Shown piece after piece: positions 8,720 to 17,230 of a DNA stretch of 64,000 nt. The stretch comes from Paractinoplanes toevensis. GTDB lineage: Bacteria; Actinomycetota; Actinomycetes; Mycobacteriales; Micromonosporaceae. Numbering within the stretch: position 1 is the stretch's first letter; the number at the start of each line of letters is the position of its first letter. The DNA is taken from contig NZ_BOQN01000016.1 in assembly GCF_018332695.1 (NCBI RefSeq), positions 35,286-99,285 on the forward strand. Direction: 5' to 3'. Below the pieces are notes generated by a model. The model did no database searches. It was not told where the DNA came from and saw only the letters and a program-made list of their open reading frames with translations. The translations under genes and the position numbers were made by a program.

Positions 8720-9031
8720 TCAACCGGCAGGGCTGGCCGCTGCCTCGGCCAGAGCCAGCCGGGCGGATTCGGCTCCCTCGTCGGTGAGCCGGTAATAGAT
8801 TCGCGTTGCCCGGCCGGCACCGGCCGCGTCCGGGGTCTCGACCCGCTTGTTCACCCAACCAGCCTGGTCGTGCAGCCGGGCCAGAATGCGATAGACGGTC
8901 CCGAACCCCAGACCGAGCCGTTCGCACAGCTGAAGCCCATAGACCTCCCGAGCCGGGTCCACCCGGTAGGCATCGAGCAGGACACGCAGCACTGCCTGCA
9001 TCGGTGCCGTCATCCGGGGTATCGCGGCCAT
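8720..9031 (-). CDS. PadR-family transcriptional regulator
   Basis: A 103-residue winged-helix protein with the PadR signature: MQAVLRVLLDAY, VYGLQLCERLGLGFGTVYRI (recognition helix), LARLHDQAGWV, wing residues, then RIYYRLTDEGAESARLAL. It is a minimal PadR (subfamily 2 size). The start at ATG 9031 is followed by another Met at residue 7. An inverted repeat at 9050-9066 immediately upstream is a good candidate for autoregulation. Downstream lies only a methyltransferase fragment, so any former partner gene may be lost. Confidence 0.85.
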   Translation of the reverse strand: MAAIPRMTAPMQAVLRVLLDAYRVDPAREVYGLQLCERLGLGFGTVYRILARLHDQAGWVNKRVETPDAAGAGRATRIYYRLTDEGAESARLALAEAAASPAG

Positions 9032-9049
9032 CCATCGAGACTAAGCGAT

Positions 9050-9066
9050 CTTGAGGGCGTATCAAG
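9050..9066. promoter_or_regulatory. Inverted repeat CTTGA-N7-TCAAG upstream of the PadR gene
   Basis: Perfect 5-bp arms with a 7-bp spacer lie 19 bp upstream of the PadR start codon. A TTGACT hexamer on the minus strand (9070-9065) overlaps the distal arm and may be the -35 box. The position fits an autoregulatory operator. Confidence 0.4.
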
Positions 9067-9240
9067 TCAATCGCCGGCACTTATTGTCACACCGTCAACG
9101 AGGCGGTGCCTCCTCAGCCAAGCAGCGGGGGCCGCTGCGGCCAGCGCCGGAAGCTCCCGCCGCGGGCTCCGGTGCGCCGCACCGGTCGCTCATTCCCGGC
9201 GGATGACGCCGCTGCCGCCCGGAACCTGGAGCGTCGAGGC

Positions 9241-9996
9241 ATGATCGCCGCTCTTTCTCCGGAACAGCTCGTCACCACGCTCGCCGCCTGCCCGCCGGAC
9301 GATCCCGGCCGCCCGGCCCTGCGGGAACGGGCCATCACGGCCTGGCTGCCGCTCGCCCGGAATCTGGCCCGGCGCTACCGCCGGCGGGGCGAGAACCCCG
9401 ATGACCTCACGCAGGTTGCCATCGCGGGCCTGATCGAGTCGGTCGACCGATTCGAGCCCGCCCGCGGCACCGAGTTCGCGTCCTACGCGATCCCGACCGT
9501 CCTGGGCGAGATCAAAAGACACTTCCGCGACCGCTGCTGGGCGGTCCGTGTCCCCCGGCGCCAGCAGGAGCTGTGGCTGATGATCCTGTCCACCAACGAC
9601 GCCCTCACCCAGGACCTCGCCCGATCGCCGCGCCTGCCGGACATCGCCTCCCGGCTGCAGGTGAGTGAGGACGATGTACGGCAGGGCTTGCTGAGCGCAC
9701 ACGCCTACCGCGCGATCAGCCTGTCCCCGCCGACCGACCGGTGCCGTGACTTCGAATTCGGTGAGGCTCTGGCCGCCTGCGATCGCGGCTACGAGCTTGT
9801 CGAGCTCCGCATGGCGCTGCGTGACAGCCTCGACCGCCTCGGCGAGCGCGATCGGTTCGTCCTGCACCTGCGTTTTGACGAAAACCTCACCCAACGGCAG
9901 ATCGGCGTACGCCTCGGCACCTCCCAGATGCAGGTGTCCCGGCTGCTGTCCGGCGCGCTGGGCCGGCTGCGCCACTTCATGCTCGAGGCGGACTGA
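9241..9996 (+). CDS. RNA polymerase sigma factor, SigB/SigF/SigG family
   Basis: A 251-residue group 3 sigma factor. Region 2 shows ARNLARRYRRRGENPDDLTQVA...GLIESVDRFEPARGTEFASYA and then IPTVLGEIKRHFRD. Region 3 follows, and region 4 ends with LTQRQIGVRLGTSQMQVSRLLSGALGRLR. ATG 9241 is chosen over GTG 9106 because the first 45 codons of the longer frame have no sigma-like sequence and GAGG lies just upstream of 9241. Such factors serve stress response and differentiation in actinobacteria and are held by anti-sigma kinases. None is adjacent, but a STAS protein lies 10 kb away. Confidence 0.92.
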   Translation: MIAALSPEQLVTTLAACPPDDPGRPALRERAITAWLPLARNLARRYRRRGENPDDLTQVAIAGLIESVDRFEPARGTEFASYAIPTVLGEIKRHFRDRCWAVRVPRRQQELWLMILSTNDALTQDLARSPRLPDIASRLQVSEDDVRQGLLSAHAYRAISLSPPTDRCRDFEFGEALAACDRGYELVELRMALRDSLDRLGERDRFVLHLRFDENLTQRQIGVRLGTSQMQVSRLLSGALGRLRHFMLEAD

Positions 9997-10219
9997 CCGT
10001 CGCGGTGCCCACACCGGCGCCCCGAACGGCGTGGGTGTGTGCTGGACGGAGGCGCAGCATGCCGGGCAAGAGCGACATCGGCGATGGCCTCGTCGTCTCG
10101 CCTGGCAAGGGTCCTCCGGCGAGTCCGGCAACAGCGTCAAGGGTCAGCGGGCAGCCTGGCTGCTCTCCCACCGGCTCGGACTGACGCTGTTCGCCTCGAA
10201 GTCGGCGACCTCTGCGTCG

Positions 10220-10639
10220 CTATGCGACCGGCGACGCTGCGCCGGATGTCAAGGCGTCGGCCTTCAACCGCTCGAACTCCGCGGCGTTGATCGCACCGGA
10301 GTCGAGCAGCGTCTTGGCCGAGGCGATCTCCTCGGTGGGCGTGCGCCTGCCGTTGCTCGGCGCCGCGACCGAGCGTATGTAGGCCTCCTGCCGCTTCTGC
10401 ATGCCGGCCGCCGAGGCCGCGGCGCGCTCGTTCATACCGGATCCCCGCGCGATCAGGTAGATGAGCATGCCGAGCAACGGCAGAAAGACCAGGAAAATTG
10501 TCCACAACGTCTTGCCCCAGCCACCGATGTCCCTGCTGCGGAACAGATCCCCGAAGATCCAGAAAAGGCACATGAACCAGGCGCAGAAGATGAAGAACTC
10601 GAAAACCGCCAAGAGGAATGACCCGTTGTCGTCGAACAT
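10220..10639 (-). CDS. SHOCT-domain membrane protein with PLDc_N-type N-terminus
   Basis: A 139-residue protein. Two hydrophobic segments (about residues 9-31 and 45-65) match the PLDc_N-type membrane hairpin, with a Trp-rich turn (FGDLFRSRDIGGWGKTLWTI). The C-terminus is a SHOCT motif: EIASAKTLLDSGAINAAEFE and then RLKADAL. A GGACG ribosome-binding sequence precedes ATG 10639. SHOCT motifs are found at the ends of many small membrane proteins and are thought to act in oligomerisation or recruitment. Function is unknown. Confidence 0.85.
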   Translation of the reverse strand: MFDDNGSFLLAVFEFFIFCAWFMCLFWIFGDLFRSRDIGGWGKTLWTIFLVFLPLLGMLIYLIARGSGMNERAAASAAGMQKRQEAYIRSVAAPSNGRRTPTEEIASAKTLLDSGAINAAEFERLKADALTSGAASPVA

Positions 10640-10728
10640 GGGAACGTCCTTCCAGACTGCGGTCGATGTCAACGGCATTTGATGTGAGTACATCGCGGGC
10701 CGGCCTTTCCGACCTCATCCGCAACGGG

Positions 10729-11535
10729 TTACTGAGCCGGTACGACGCCCGGCTGGTCCGGGTCTCCGGTGGTGACCTCGCCATCGAGCCAGCGGCCGAT
10801 CACCTGGGCGAGTTCGGCCGGATGGCTGTAGTTCATCGCGTGCGCAGCGCCGTCGATCACCGCGACCGTCAGATGCGACGGCCCCAGCCGCTCGAGCTCC
10901 CGCACCCGCCACGGAGGCGGCATCAACGGGTCGCGGCCGCCGATCACGGCGAGCGTGGGCACCGGCGTGCGCAGCAGACGTTCGAGCGACGGAAACCGCA
11001 CGAGCTCACCGAACAGGTGCAGGCCGTTGATCGGCCCGAAGCGTACGTAGTCCGGAAGCACGACGGGAATCATGTGACGGCTCTCCCGGCGCACGTCGCG
11101 AGCGAGCTGCACGAGAGCCCGCGACAGCGGCTGGTTGTGCATGCCTCCAGCGGGCGAGGTGAGGACGACTCCCGCCACTCGCTCGGGCGCGCGGTGCGCC
11201 ACTTCGAGCGACACCGGTCCGCCCATCGAGTTGCCGATCAGATACACCCGATCGAGACCGAGAGCGTCGAGAACGTCGAGCAGCGCCCAGGCCAGCGACG
11301 GGATCCCGAGTGCATGTCCCCAGGCCGCGCTCCGGCCGTAACCCGGCAGGTCCGGCACCACCGTGGTCGCGCGAGCGGCCAGTGCCCTGGCGGTCGGCAG
11401 CAGATAGTGGCCGGACACCGCGAATCCGTGCACGTGTACCAGTGGTATCGAGCCGGGCACGTCGGGACCCATGCGGACGAACACCGGACGTCCCTGGACG
11501 GCTATCCGGAGCTCACGCCAGCCCGTCTGCACCAC
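10729..11535 (-). CDS. Alpha/beta-hydrolase
   Basis: A 268-residue hydrolase with a full catalytic set: oxyanion loop HVHGFAVSG, nucleophile elbow IGNSMGG, acid in GGRDPLMPP and a catalytic His in DGAAHAMNYSHP. The family includes esterases, lactonases and C-C hydrolases; substrate cannot be read from sequence. Two adjacent GTG codons (11535, 11532) precede QTGWRELRI; the longer frame up to 11670 is arginine-rich and unlikely. It has no signal peptide, so it should act in the cytoplasm. It diverges from the ZIP gene. Confidence 0.85.
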   Translation of the reverse strand: MVQTGWRELRIAVQGRPVFVRMGPDVPGSIPLVHVHGFAVSGHYLLPTARALAARATTVVPDLPGYGRSAAWGHALGIPSLAWALLDVLDALGLDRVYLIGNSMGGPVSLEVAHRAPERVAGVVLTSPAGGMHNQPLSRALVQLARDVRRESRHMIPVVLPDYVRFGPINGLHLFGELVRFPSLERLLRTPVPTLAVIGGRDPLMPPPWRVRELERLGPSHLTVAVIDGAAHAMNYSHPAELAQVIGRWLDGEVTTGDPDQPGVVPAQ

Positions 11536-11718
11536 CTCGCCATCGTCCTGCCGGCGCCGCGTGCGGCACCCATCCCGTACGGATGACAGGCGTCGACCGG
11601 CACACCGGCGCCGGCGGACGCACCGCGTCATCCGCGACAGGTGATGCCGGTACGCGCCCGCGCCGCGCACCTTGGTAGGCGTGGATCTGACGGTGAGACG
11701 ACGTGCGGGGCCCGCTCC

Positions 11719-12437
11719 GTGGTAGAGGCGTTCCTCTGGGGTGCCGTCAGCGCCTCGGCGCTTTTGGCGGGTGCCATCGTCGCGTATCAGCTGCGCCCCG
11801 GACGCCGGCTGATCGCGTCGGCGATGGCGTTCGGCACCGGTCTGCTCCTCGGCTCGGTTTCCTTCGAGCTGATCGACGAGGCGCTGAACACGCGTACGGT
11901 GGCGGCAGTCAGCCTGCTGGTGCTGATCGGCGCGGGCGTCTTCGCCGTCGGCGACTGGCTGCTGAGCCGCCGTGGCGCCGGCGACGGCGCGCAGGCGGCG
12001 GGTTCGCCCCTGGCGATCGTGCTCGGCTCCGTGCTGGACGGCATTCCGAGTCGTTCGTGCTCGGCCTCACCATCATGCAGGGTCAGCTCAGCGTCGCGTT
12101 GCTGGCCGGGATCGTGCTTTCCAACTTCCCGGAAGGTATGGCGTCTTCCAGCGGTCTCCGCGCTGCGAAATGGCGGGAACGTCGGGTTCTGCTGATGTGG
12201 TTCGTGGTGATCGTCGTGTCCGGGGTGGCCGCCGTCGCCGGCTATTCGCTGCTGGACCCGGCCCACGACCGCACCGGCGCGCTGGTTCAGGCGTTTGCGG
12301 CGGGCGCCCTGCTCGCCATGCTCTCCAACACACTGCTGCCGGAGGCGTACGAGGTGGAGGGGCCGCTCACCGGTCCGTTGGTGGTGGCCGGTTTCGCCAC
12401 CTCGCTGTGGCTGTCTTCCCTGCCACTGGCGGCGTGA
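11719..12437 (+). pseudogene. ZIP-family metal transporter, broken by a one-base deletion
   Basis: Two overlapping frames together make one ZIP-type protein of about 239 residues. The first frame starts at GTG 11719 and runs to ...IVLGSVLDGIP; the second continues with ESFVLGLTIMQG and ends at TGA 12435-12437. The junction near 12048 reads CCGAGTC where CCGGAGTC would restore the frame. The metal-site motifs of helices 4 and 5 are recognisable: DGIP-E at the junction and SNFPEGMA, the usual HNFPEG with Ser in place of His. The gene is either disrupted in this strain or affected by a single missed G. Confidence 0.75.
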
Positions 12438-12507
12438 CCGGTCTCGTGAACGGAAGCACGGCCCGCCTCACGCCGCCCGGCCGCCAGCATGACTGACCGG
12501 CGCAGGT

Positions 12508-12730
12508 GACCACCTCGTCGAGAGTGAACCCGAGCCGCTGCGCTGCTTTGATCACCTTCAGCACCGTCACCGCTTCGGGCGGATAGAGCCGGTGACCGCC
12601 GAAGCTACGGTCCGGTTCCGCCAGCAGGCCCCGGCACTCGTAGTAGCGCAGGGTTTGCCGGTTGACCCCGGGCCACGTCGGCGATCCGCGGCAGCACCCG
12701 CCGGCGGATCTCCCGGGTCTCGCCGATCAC
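12508..12730 (-). pseudogene. Degenerate MerR-family regulator
   Basis: Minus-strand remnants of a MerR N-terminal domain lie in two frames. From GTG 12730, RRRVLPRIADVAR is in one frame. From about 12667, VNRQTLRYYECRGLLAEPDR, then GGHRLYPPEAV and LKVIKAAQRLGFTLDEV are in the next. The frameshift is near 12664-12671, and homology stops at about 12510, before the dimerisation helix and effector region. The remaining frame runs into the 3' end of the ZIP gene. MerR proteins often control metal efflux or uptake, so former pairing with the ZIP gene is possible but unproven. Confidence 0.7.
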
Positions 12731-12816
12731 AGCAACGCATCCGGCCGAACCGGTGGATCGGCCCGCTCAGCGGGTATGGCTCGGGTAGGGCACCCCTGCC
12801 GAGCACGAGGAGAACC

Positions 12817-13671
12817 ATGAGTTCCACGATCCCGACCATCTCGCTCAACGACGGCCGTACCATCCCGCAGCTGGGCTTCGGCGTCTTCCAGGTGCCGCCG
12901 GAGGAGACCCGTGCGGCGGTCGAGACGGCCATCGAGATCGGTTACCGGCATATCGACACCGCCCAGATGTACGGCAACGAGGCCGGCGTGGGCGAGGCCG
13001 TGAACAACTCCGGCCTGGACCGCAGCGAGTTCTTCATCACCAGCAAACTCAACAACGGCTTCCACGAGCCCGACGACGCCCGCAGCGCGTTCGACGACAC
13101 CCTCAAGGCGCTCGGCACCGACTACGTCGACCTGTTCCTGATCCACTGGCCGATGCCGGCCAGCTACGGCGGTGACTTCGTGCAAACCTGGAACACCCTC
13201 GAGGAGTTCTACCGCGAGGGCCGGGCCCGCTCGATCGGCGTCTCGAACTTCACCCAGCACCACCTGGGCCGGCTGCGCGCCGAAACCCAGGTCCGCCCGG
13301 CGGTCAACCAGATCGAGGTGCACCCGTACCTGACCAACGACGCTCTGCGTGCCTACAACGCGGACAACGAGATCGCGACGGAGGCGTACTCCCCGATCGC
13401 CCAGGGCGAGGTCCTCACCGACCCGGTGATCACCGAGATCGCCCGCCAGGCGGGCAAGACTCCGGCGCAGGTCGTCCTGCGCTGGCACATCCAGCGCGGC
13501 GACATCATCTTCCCGAAGTCGAAGACGGCCGAGCGGGTACGCGAGAACTTCGAGATCTTCGACTTCGAGCTCGACGGCGGCGCAATGGGCAGCATCACCG
13601 CCCTCGACCGCGGCGACAAGGGACGTACGGGAGCAAATCCGGACACCATGAACTACGGCGCCAAGAGCTGA
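12817..13671 (+). CDS. Aldo/keto reductase
   Basis: A 284-residue NADPH-dependent oxidoreductase of the 2,5-diketogluconate reductase-like AKR5 type. The tetrad is visible: Asp and Tyr in GYRHIDTAQMYGNE, Lys in ITSKL, His in FLIHWPMP. The substrate-side motif SIGVSNF and the cofactor motif IIFPKS are also present. A strong CGAGGAGA ribosome-binding site (12806-12813) lies just before ATG 12817. It stands alone, followed by a strong hairpin at 13771-13806. It reduces carbonyl compounds in the cytoplasm; the natural substrate is unknown. Confidence 0.95.
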   Translation: MSSTIPTISLNDGRTIPQLGFGVFQVPPEETRAAVETAIEIGYRHIDTAQMYGNEAGVGEAVNNSGLDRSEFFITSKLNNGFHEPDDARSAFDDTLKALGTDYVDLFLIHWPMPASYGGDFVQTWNTLEEFYREGRARSIGVSNFTQHHLGRLRAETQVRPAVNQIEVHPYLTNDALRAYNADNEIATEAYSPIAQGEVLTDPVITEIARQAGKTPAQVVLRWHIQRGDIIFPKSKTAERVRENFEIFDFELDGGAMGSITALDRGDKGRTGANPDTMNYGAKS

Positions 13672-13770
13672 CCATCGCCTCGCTTTGGCCGGCCGACCAA
13701 TTTCTTGAACGTTCCGACCTGGCCGAACCGCCCGGATTGACCAGGCCTATCCGGCGGACCACCCAGCAGA

Positions 13771-13806
13771 GCCCCGCGGTCCCGCACGAATGTGGGCCCG
13801 CGGGGC
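13771..13806. terminator. Bidirectional hairpin between convergent genes
   Basis: The arms GCCCCGCGG and CCGCGGGGC, extended by partly paired bases, close on a CGAA loop. The hairpin sits between the convergent aldo/keto reductase and LPITG-protein genes, so it can serve both. No T-tract follows, as is common in high-GC actinobacteria. Confidence 0.65.
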
Positions 13807-13821
13807 GTCGTGGCGAGGTGA

Positions 13822-15171
13822 TCAGGCGGCGGAGCCGGCCCGCCGCCGGCGGGTCAGGACGATAGCGAGCATGCCGGCGAGCAGCAGGCCGCCGCCGATG
13901 GCCCCGATCGACAGGGCGGAGGGCCCGGTGATCGGGAGACCGCCGCCGGTGCCACCCTCGCCGCCGCTGCCGTCGTCACCGGCGGGCATCGACGTGGTCG
14001 GGGACGGCGACGCGCTGCCGGACGGAGACGGGCTCGAGCTCCCGTCGTCCTCCCCCAACTCGATGGTCGTCACGAAGGACCGCTTGGGGTCGCGCGGCGT
14101 CGGCAGGCTGGTGGCGACGAGGTGGACATCCGGCCCGGATCCATCGCCCCGCCCCGCCGCGGTGCCGGGGCCGCGCGACGGGCGGGCGAGGGTCTCCAGC
14201 CCTCCACTCCAGTCCGTCCAGTGCGGATCGTGCCACGTCACCGTGAAGCTGGTCGCCTCGGTGGAGGCGTATCCGGCTAGCTTCAACGGCTCGATCGCGT
14301 AGGTCTTGTTCGGCAGGATCGGCTCATTGATCTCGCACCAGGCGCCCGACCACCGTGACGTGTTCTCGTAGGAGACACAGTTCTTCGAGGGGCTCGAGGA
14401 CAGTCGTCCTCTGCCGCCACGCACCTCGACGTGCACGACGGCCTTCGAGATCGTGGTCGACCCCGTGTTGACCACGCCAACCACGACGGGCCGCCACTCA
14501 CCGATCTCCGACGCCGGCACGCGGATAACCGCCGGATCGCCCTGGGCGTCGAGTTTGCCGAGCGGAACGAGTGGCAGGTTGTCGGGCGGCGCGATCAGGT
14601 CCAGCCCGACGTCGCCCCAGGAGTTTTCATACGGAGCCGGGAGCTGCTTCGCCACCAGAGACACGGTGCCGGGACCGCCGGGCTCGTCCCCCTTGGTGAT
14701 CGCGTCAAAGCCCCCTTGGGCGTCCGCCCAGGCCTTCGAGTACCACCGGATCCTCAGCGGCTCCAAGGTTGGGTAAGCGGCGTCCGCGCTGGCGGTCACG
14801 TGGAACGAATCCACCGCGTAGGTCTCGCCGGGCGCCAGCGTCCGGTCGAACTCGCACCACGCCAGACTGGCGGCCCCGCCATAGCTGGTGTAACGGCAGT
14901 TGGCGAACTCTTTGGGCAGGCTGAGGTGTCTTCCGACAAAGGCTTCGAGCACCACGCCGTCGACCGGCTCGGTGCCCCGGTTGACCACGCCGAATGTCAG
15001 GGGCGCGGTCTCGCCCTGATGGATCGGATAGTTGACGGGGTGCCCGGCGGCGTCCCGCTCGTTCAGCGCCGTCAGCTTGGCGGTGTCCGCGGCGGCGTGG
15101 GCCACCGATGGCACCGCGAGCACGCCCATCGTAAGAATTGCGGCGCCGAGCACACGCACAAACAGCCTCAT
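13822..15171 (-). CDS. LPITG-anchored surface protein with duplicated ectodomain
   Basis: A 449-residue secreted protein. It has a signal peptide (about 1-27, ending AHAA), two homologous domains of about 130 residues, a Ser/Pro/Gly-rich stalk (SSPSPSGSASPSPTTS and following), a sortase signal LPITG, a hydrophobic helix and a TRRRR tail. Each domain carries a Cys pair with the pattern N-C-x15ish-WCE (FANCRYTSYGG...AWCEF and KNCVSYENTS...AWCEI) and ends in a segment resembling TW..W.D..GG. The domains resemble immunoglobulin-like adhesive modules, but no named family was recognised. It is probably covalently linked to peptidoglycan by a sortase. Confidence 0.8.
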   Translation of the reverse strand: MRLFVRVLGAAILTMGVLAVPSVAHAAADTAKLTALNERDAAGHPVNYPIHQGETAPLTFGVVNRGTEPVDGVVLEAFVGRHLSLPKEFANCRYTSYGGAASLAWCEFDRTLAPGETYAVDSFHVTASADAAYPTLEPLRIRWYSKAWADAQGGFDAITKGDEPGGPGTVSLVAKQLPAPYENSWGDVGLDLIAPPDNLPLVPLGKLDAQGDPAVIRVPASEIGEWRPVVVGVVNTGSTTISKAVVHVEVRGGRGRLSSSPSKNCVSYENTSRWSGAWCEINEPILPNKTYAIEPLKLAGYASTEATSFTVTWHDPHWTDWSGGLETLARPSRGPGTAAGRGDGSGPDVHLVATSLPTPRDPKRSFVTTIELGEDDGSSSPSPSGSASPSPTTSMPAGDDGSGGEGGTGGGLPITGPSALSIGAIGGGLLLAGMLAIVLTRRRRAGSAA

Positions 15172-15219
15172 CCAAACCCCCCGATTCGTGGCTGCGAGAC
15201 CATATCGAGGGATCGCGAA

Positions 15220-15570
15220 TCAGGCTGCCCCGGGTGGAGGATTGGTGATCATCCGGGCACCCGCGCCACGACCCGCCAGCCGGTCGGACGGGTTGATCAG
15301 CCTGCAACGCTGGAGCGACAGGCAGCCACAGCCGATGCAGCCCGTCAGCTGATCACGCAACCGCTCCGTCAGCGCGATCCGTTCGTCAAGCTTGTGCCGC
15401 CAGTGCGCGGACAACCGGGCCCGGTCCCCCTCCGTCGGCGTGCGGCTCTCCGGCAGCTCGGCACGTCCCGCGACAAGATCGTGGTCGCCACCCTGATCGG
15501 GTGACCCGGCCGGACAGATCGACCGGATCTTCGCCGAGCGGATCAACAAGCGACGGGCAGCACGGTTCAC
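15220..15570 (-). pseudogene. SoxR C-terminal fragment (redox sensor without its DNA-binding domain)
   Basis: The minus-strand frame contains AELPESRTPTEGDRARLSAH, the dimerisation helix, and the complete SoxR [2Fe-2S] motif C-x2-C-x-C-x5-C (TGCIGCGCLSLQRC). The MerR-type helix-turn-helix and the first part of the linker are missing; upstream of about 15462 the sequence stops resembling SoxR. No start with a convincing ribosome-binding site was seen. It is a truncated gene whose product, if made, could bind a cluster but not DNA. Confidence 0.75.
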
Positions 15571-16024
15571 CCACTGTTCACTAGCCCACCGAGTCGATGA
15601 CTCTCGGATCGATGAACAAGGACAGAGATCGCGGCGACGACCGCACCAGCGAACGCGCCGAACCGCCCGCGGCGACGACCGAAGCGTCCGGCGCGGCTGT
15701 GGCGACCCTGGCGATCCCGCAGATCGGACGGCTGGACCAGGCGCTCGAGCTCAACTGTCGAAGTCATAGGCACCAACCTATGAACCGGCCATCGCCTGCC
15801 GCGTGAGCCGCCGTACTCAACCGTGCCTGAGCATGTTGAGCGGGGACTGCGGTGCCACGATCGAGGACAGGATGAGCTAAACGGGAGCGATGGCCCTCCC
15901 TCTCATCGCTACAGCGTGCGCAGCCGGCAACCCACCTTGGGCATGAAGCCGTGTGACCACCCTCCGCAGGCCGGCGGCAGATCCGTGCACGGCCTCCTCG
16001 TGAACCGCACGCTACGGTGGCGCG
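15571..16024. other. Intergenic stretch without a recognisable gene
   Basis: Open frames of about 70 codons exist on both strands (15567-15776 minus, 15597-15806 plus), but neither resembles a known family. A CTCAAC-N13-GTTGAG inverted repeat lies at 15816-15840; its spacer is too long for a SoxR box. Confidence 0.4.
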
Positions 16025-16303
16025 ATGGGCGGCACCTGGGAAGAGTCGATGGCTGCCCGCGCTCACGCGCGGGCCAACGAGCTCATCAAGCGCCGGCATC
16101 AGCCGCTCACGCAGGACCGGCCAGGACACCTCGATCATCACCTCCATCGAGGCCCGAGCGGCACCGAATGTTCGTGCGGAGCCGACTTCCAGGACGCTTG
16201 CTACGTCGACCAAGGCGAAGACACTGCTTGGTGGGGTGCGCAGAGATGTTCGGTATGCGGGCGAACGGGTGTGCTCTTGGACGGAACCGCGCCTACGCCC
16301 TGA
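16025..16303 (+). CDS. Small protein with a four-Cys zinc-ribbon-like pattern
   Basis: A 92-residue frame from ATG 16025 with an N-terminal helix (SMAARAHARANELIKRR), a His-rich segment and four or five cysteines arranged as C-S-C-x7-C ... C-x2-C (CSCGADFQDAC, CSVCGRTG). This spacing suggests a zinc ribbon. Codon use is less GC3-biased than in neighbouring genes and overlapping frames exist, so coding status is only moderately supported. No partner gene is adjacent. Confidence 0.45.
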   Translation: MGGTWEESMAARAHARANELIKRRHQPLTQDRPGHLDHHLHRGPSGTECSCGADFQDACYVDQGEDTAWWGAQRCSVCGRTGVLLDGTAPTP

Positions 16304-16532
16304 CGGTGTGTTCCTGCGCCCCTCGCCGAGCAGGTATCCGACCGCGCGTTATCAGCGGCAGATCAGTGCACGTGATTTGAATGGCGATTCGATCTGCGCC
16401 TGGGCAGATGAGTTGGATTCACCGCGGATGGATGGATGTCGACATTTTGCGACGGTGGTTGCGCTGGTTCCCGCGGCCGCCGGAGGTGACGGACCCGGCG
16501 TGCCACATGGCGCACGGGCGTCGGGACTTCGG

Positions 16533-17009
16533 TCAGGCATTGGTACAGGCGTTGTCGAGTTCCTGACCCGCTGAGTCGAAGGAGGTACTCGTCGCTGCCC
16601 GCACCGGGTCGGCGGCCTTGGCTGCCTTCGAAGCCTCGGCCGCGAGTGCGTCGAGCGCGTCGCGTAGCTCGCCGTCGCCGGAGGCGGCGAGATCGCTTAA
16701 CGCGGAGGCGAGGGCGGTCATCACCCTCTTTCCCTCGGCCGGCGGCACTTTCCCGTCGGGACCGGCTACCCGTCTGAGCTCCTCATTCAATGCCCTTTTC
16801 GCTGCGGCCACCTTCTCGCACAGCGCCGCGTCACCTCCCTTCGCGGCGGCCGAAGCCGACGCCACAGGCCCACCAGTAGGGGCGGAGCTGGGCACGGCGG
16901 ACGCTGCGGGCGTGGCCGTGCCCGCTTCGGTGGATTCGTCCGAGGAGCACCCGCTGAGGAGCGCGAGGGCGACCGCGCATACGGCCGATGAGATCGTCAG
17001 TCGGGTCAC
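16533..17009 (-). CDS. Putative lipoprotein
   Basis: A 158-residue exported lipoprotein starting at GTG 17009. The signal peptide ends in the lipobox LLSGC (Cys at about residue 21), followed by a low-complexity Ser/Ala/Thr linker and a helical C-terminal domain (CEKVAAAKRALNEELRRVAG, then LASALSDLAASGDGELRDAL). One Cys opens this domain and another lies near the end, perhaps forming a disulphide. No family is recognised. It stands alone. Confidence 0.75.
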   Translation of the reverse strand: MTRLTISSAVCAVALALLSGCSSDESTEAGTATPAASAVPSSAPTGGPVASASAAAKGGDAALCEKVAAAKRALNEELRRVAGPDGKVPPAEGKRVMTALASALSDLAASGDGELRDALDALAAEASKAAKAADPVRAATSTSFDSAGQELDNACTNA

Positions 17010-17230
17010 AGAACCCGACTCTACTGATAAACGTCAATGTCTGCTGGTTGCCCGGCTCCATCGACACCACCGTGGCTGCGACCTCAGTGCCCTGCTCGCT
17101 AGTCATAACTCACGGTGCGTCACTGTCGCCAAGAGCGCCAACGCCCTTGATGCGACAAGTCTGGATGTGCCGTGGCGGGCCGCGCGTGATGACCATCAGG
17201 CGTCGGTAGCCGCGAGAAGGGGGGCACTGC

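Noticed and set aside
15816..15840. CTCAAC-N13-GTTGAG as a SoxR box
   Set aside because: SoxR operators have much shorter spacing between the CTCAA/TTGAG arms; the fit is poor and the adjacent soxR is broken.
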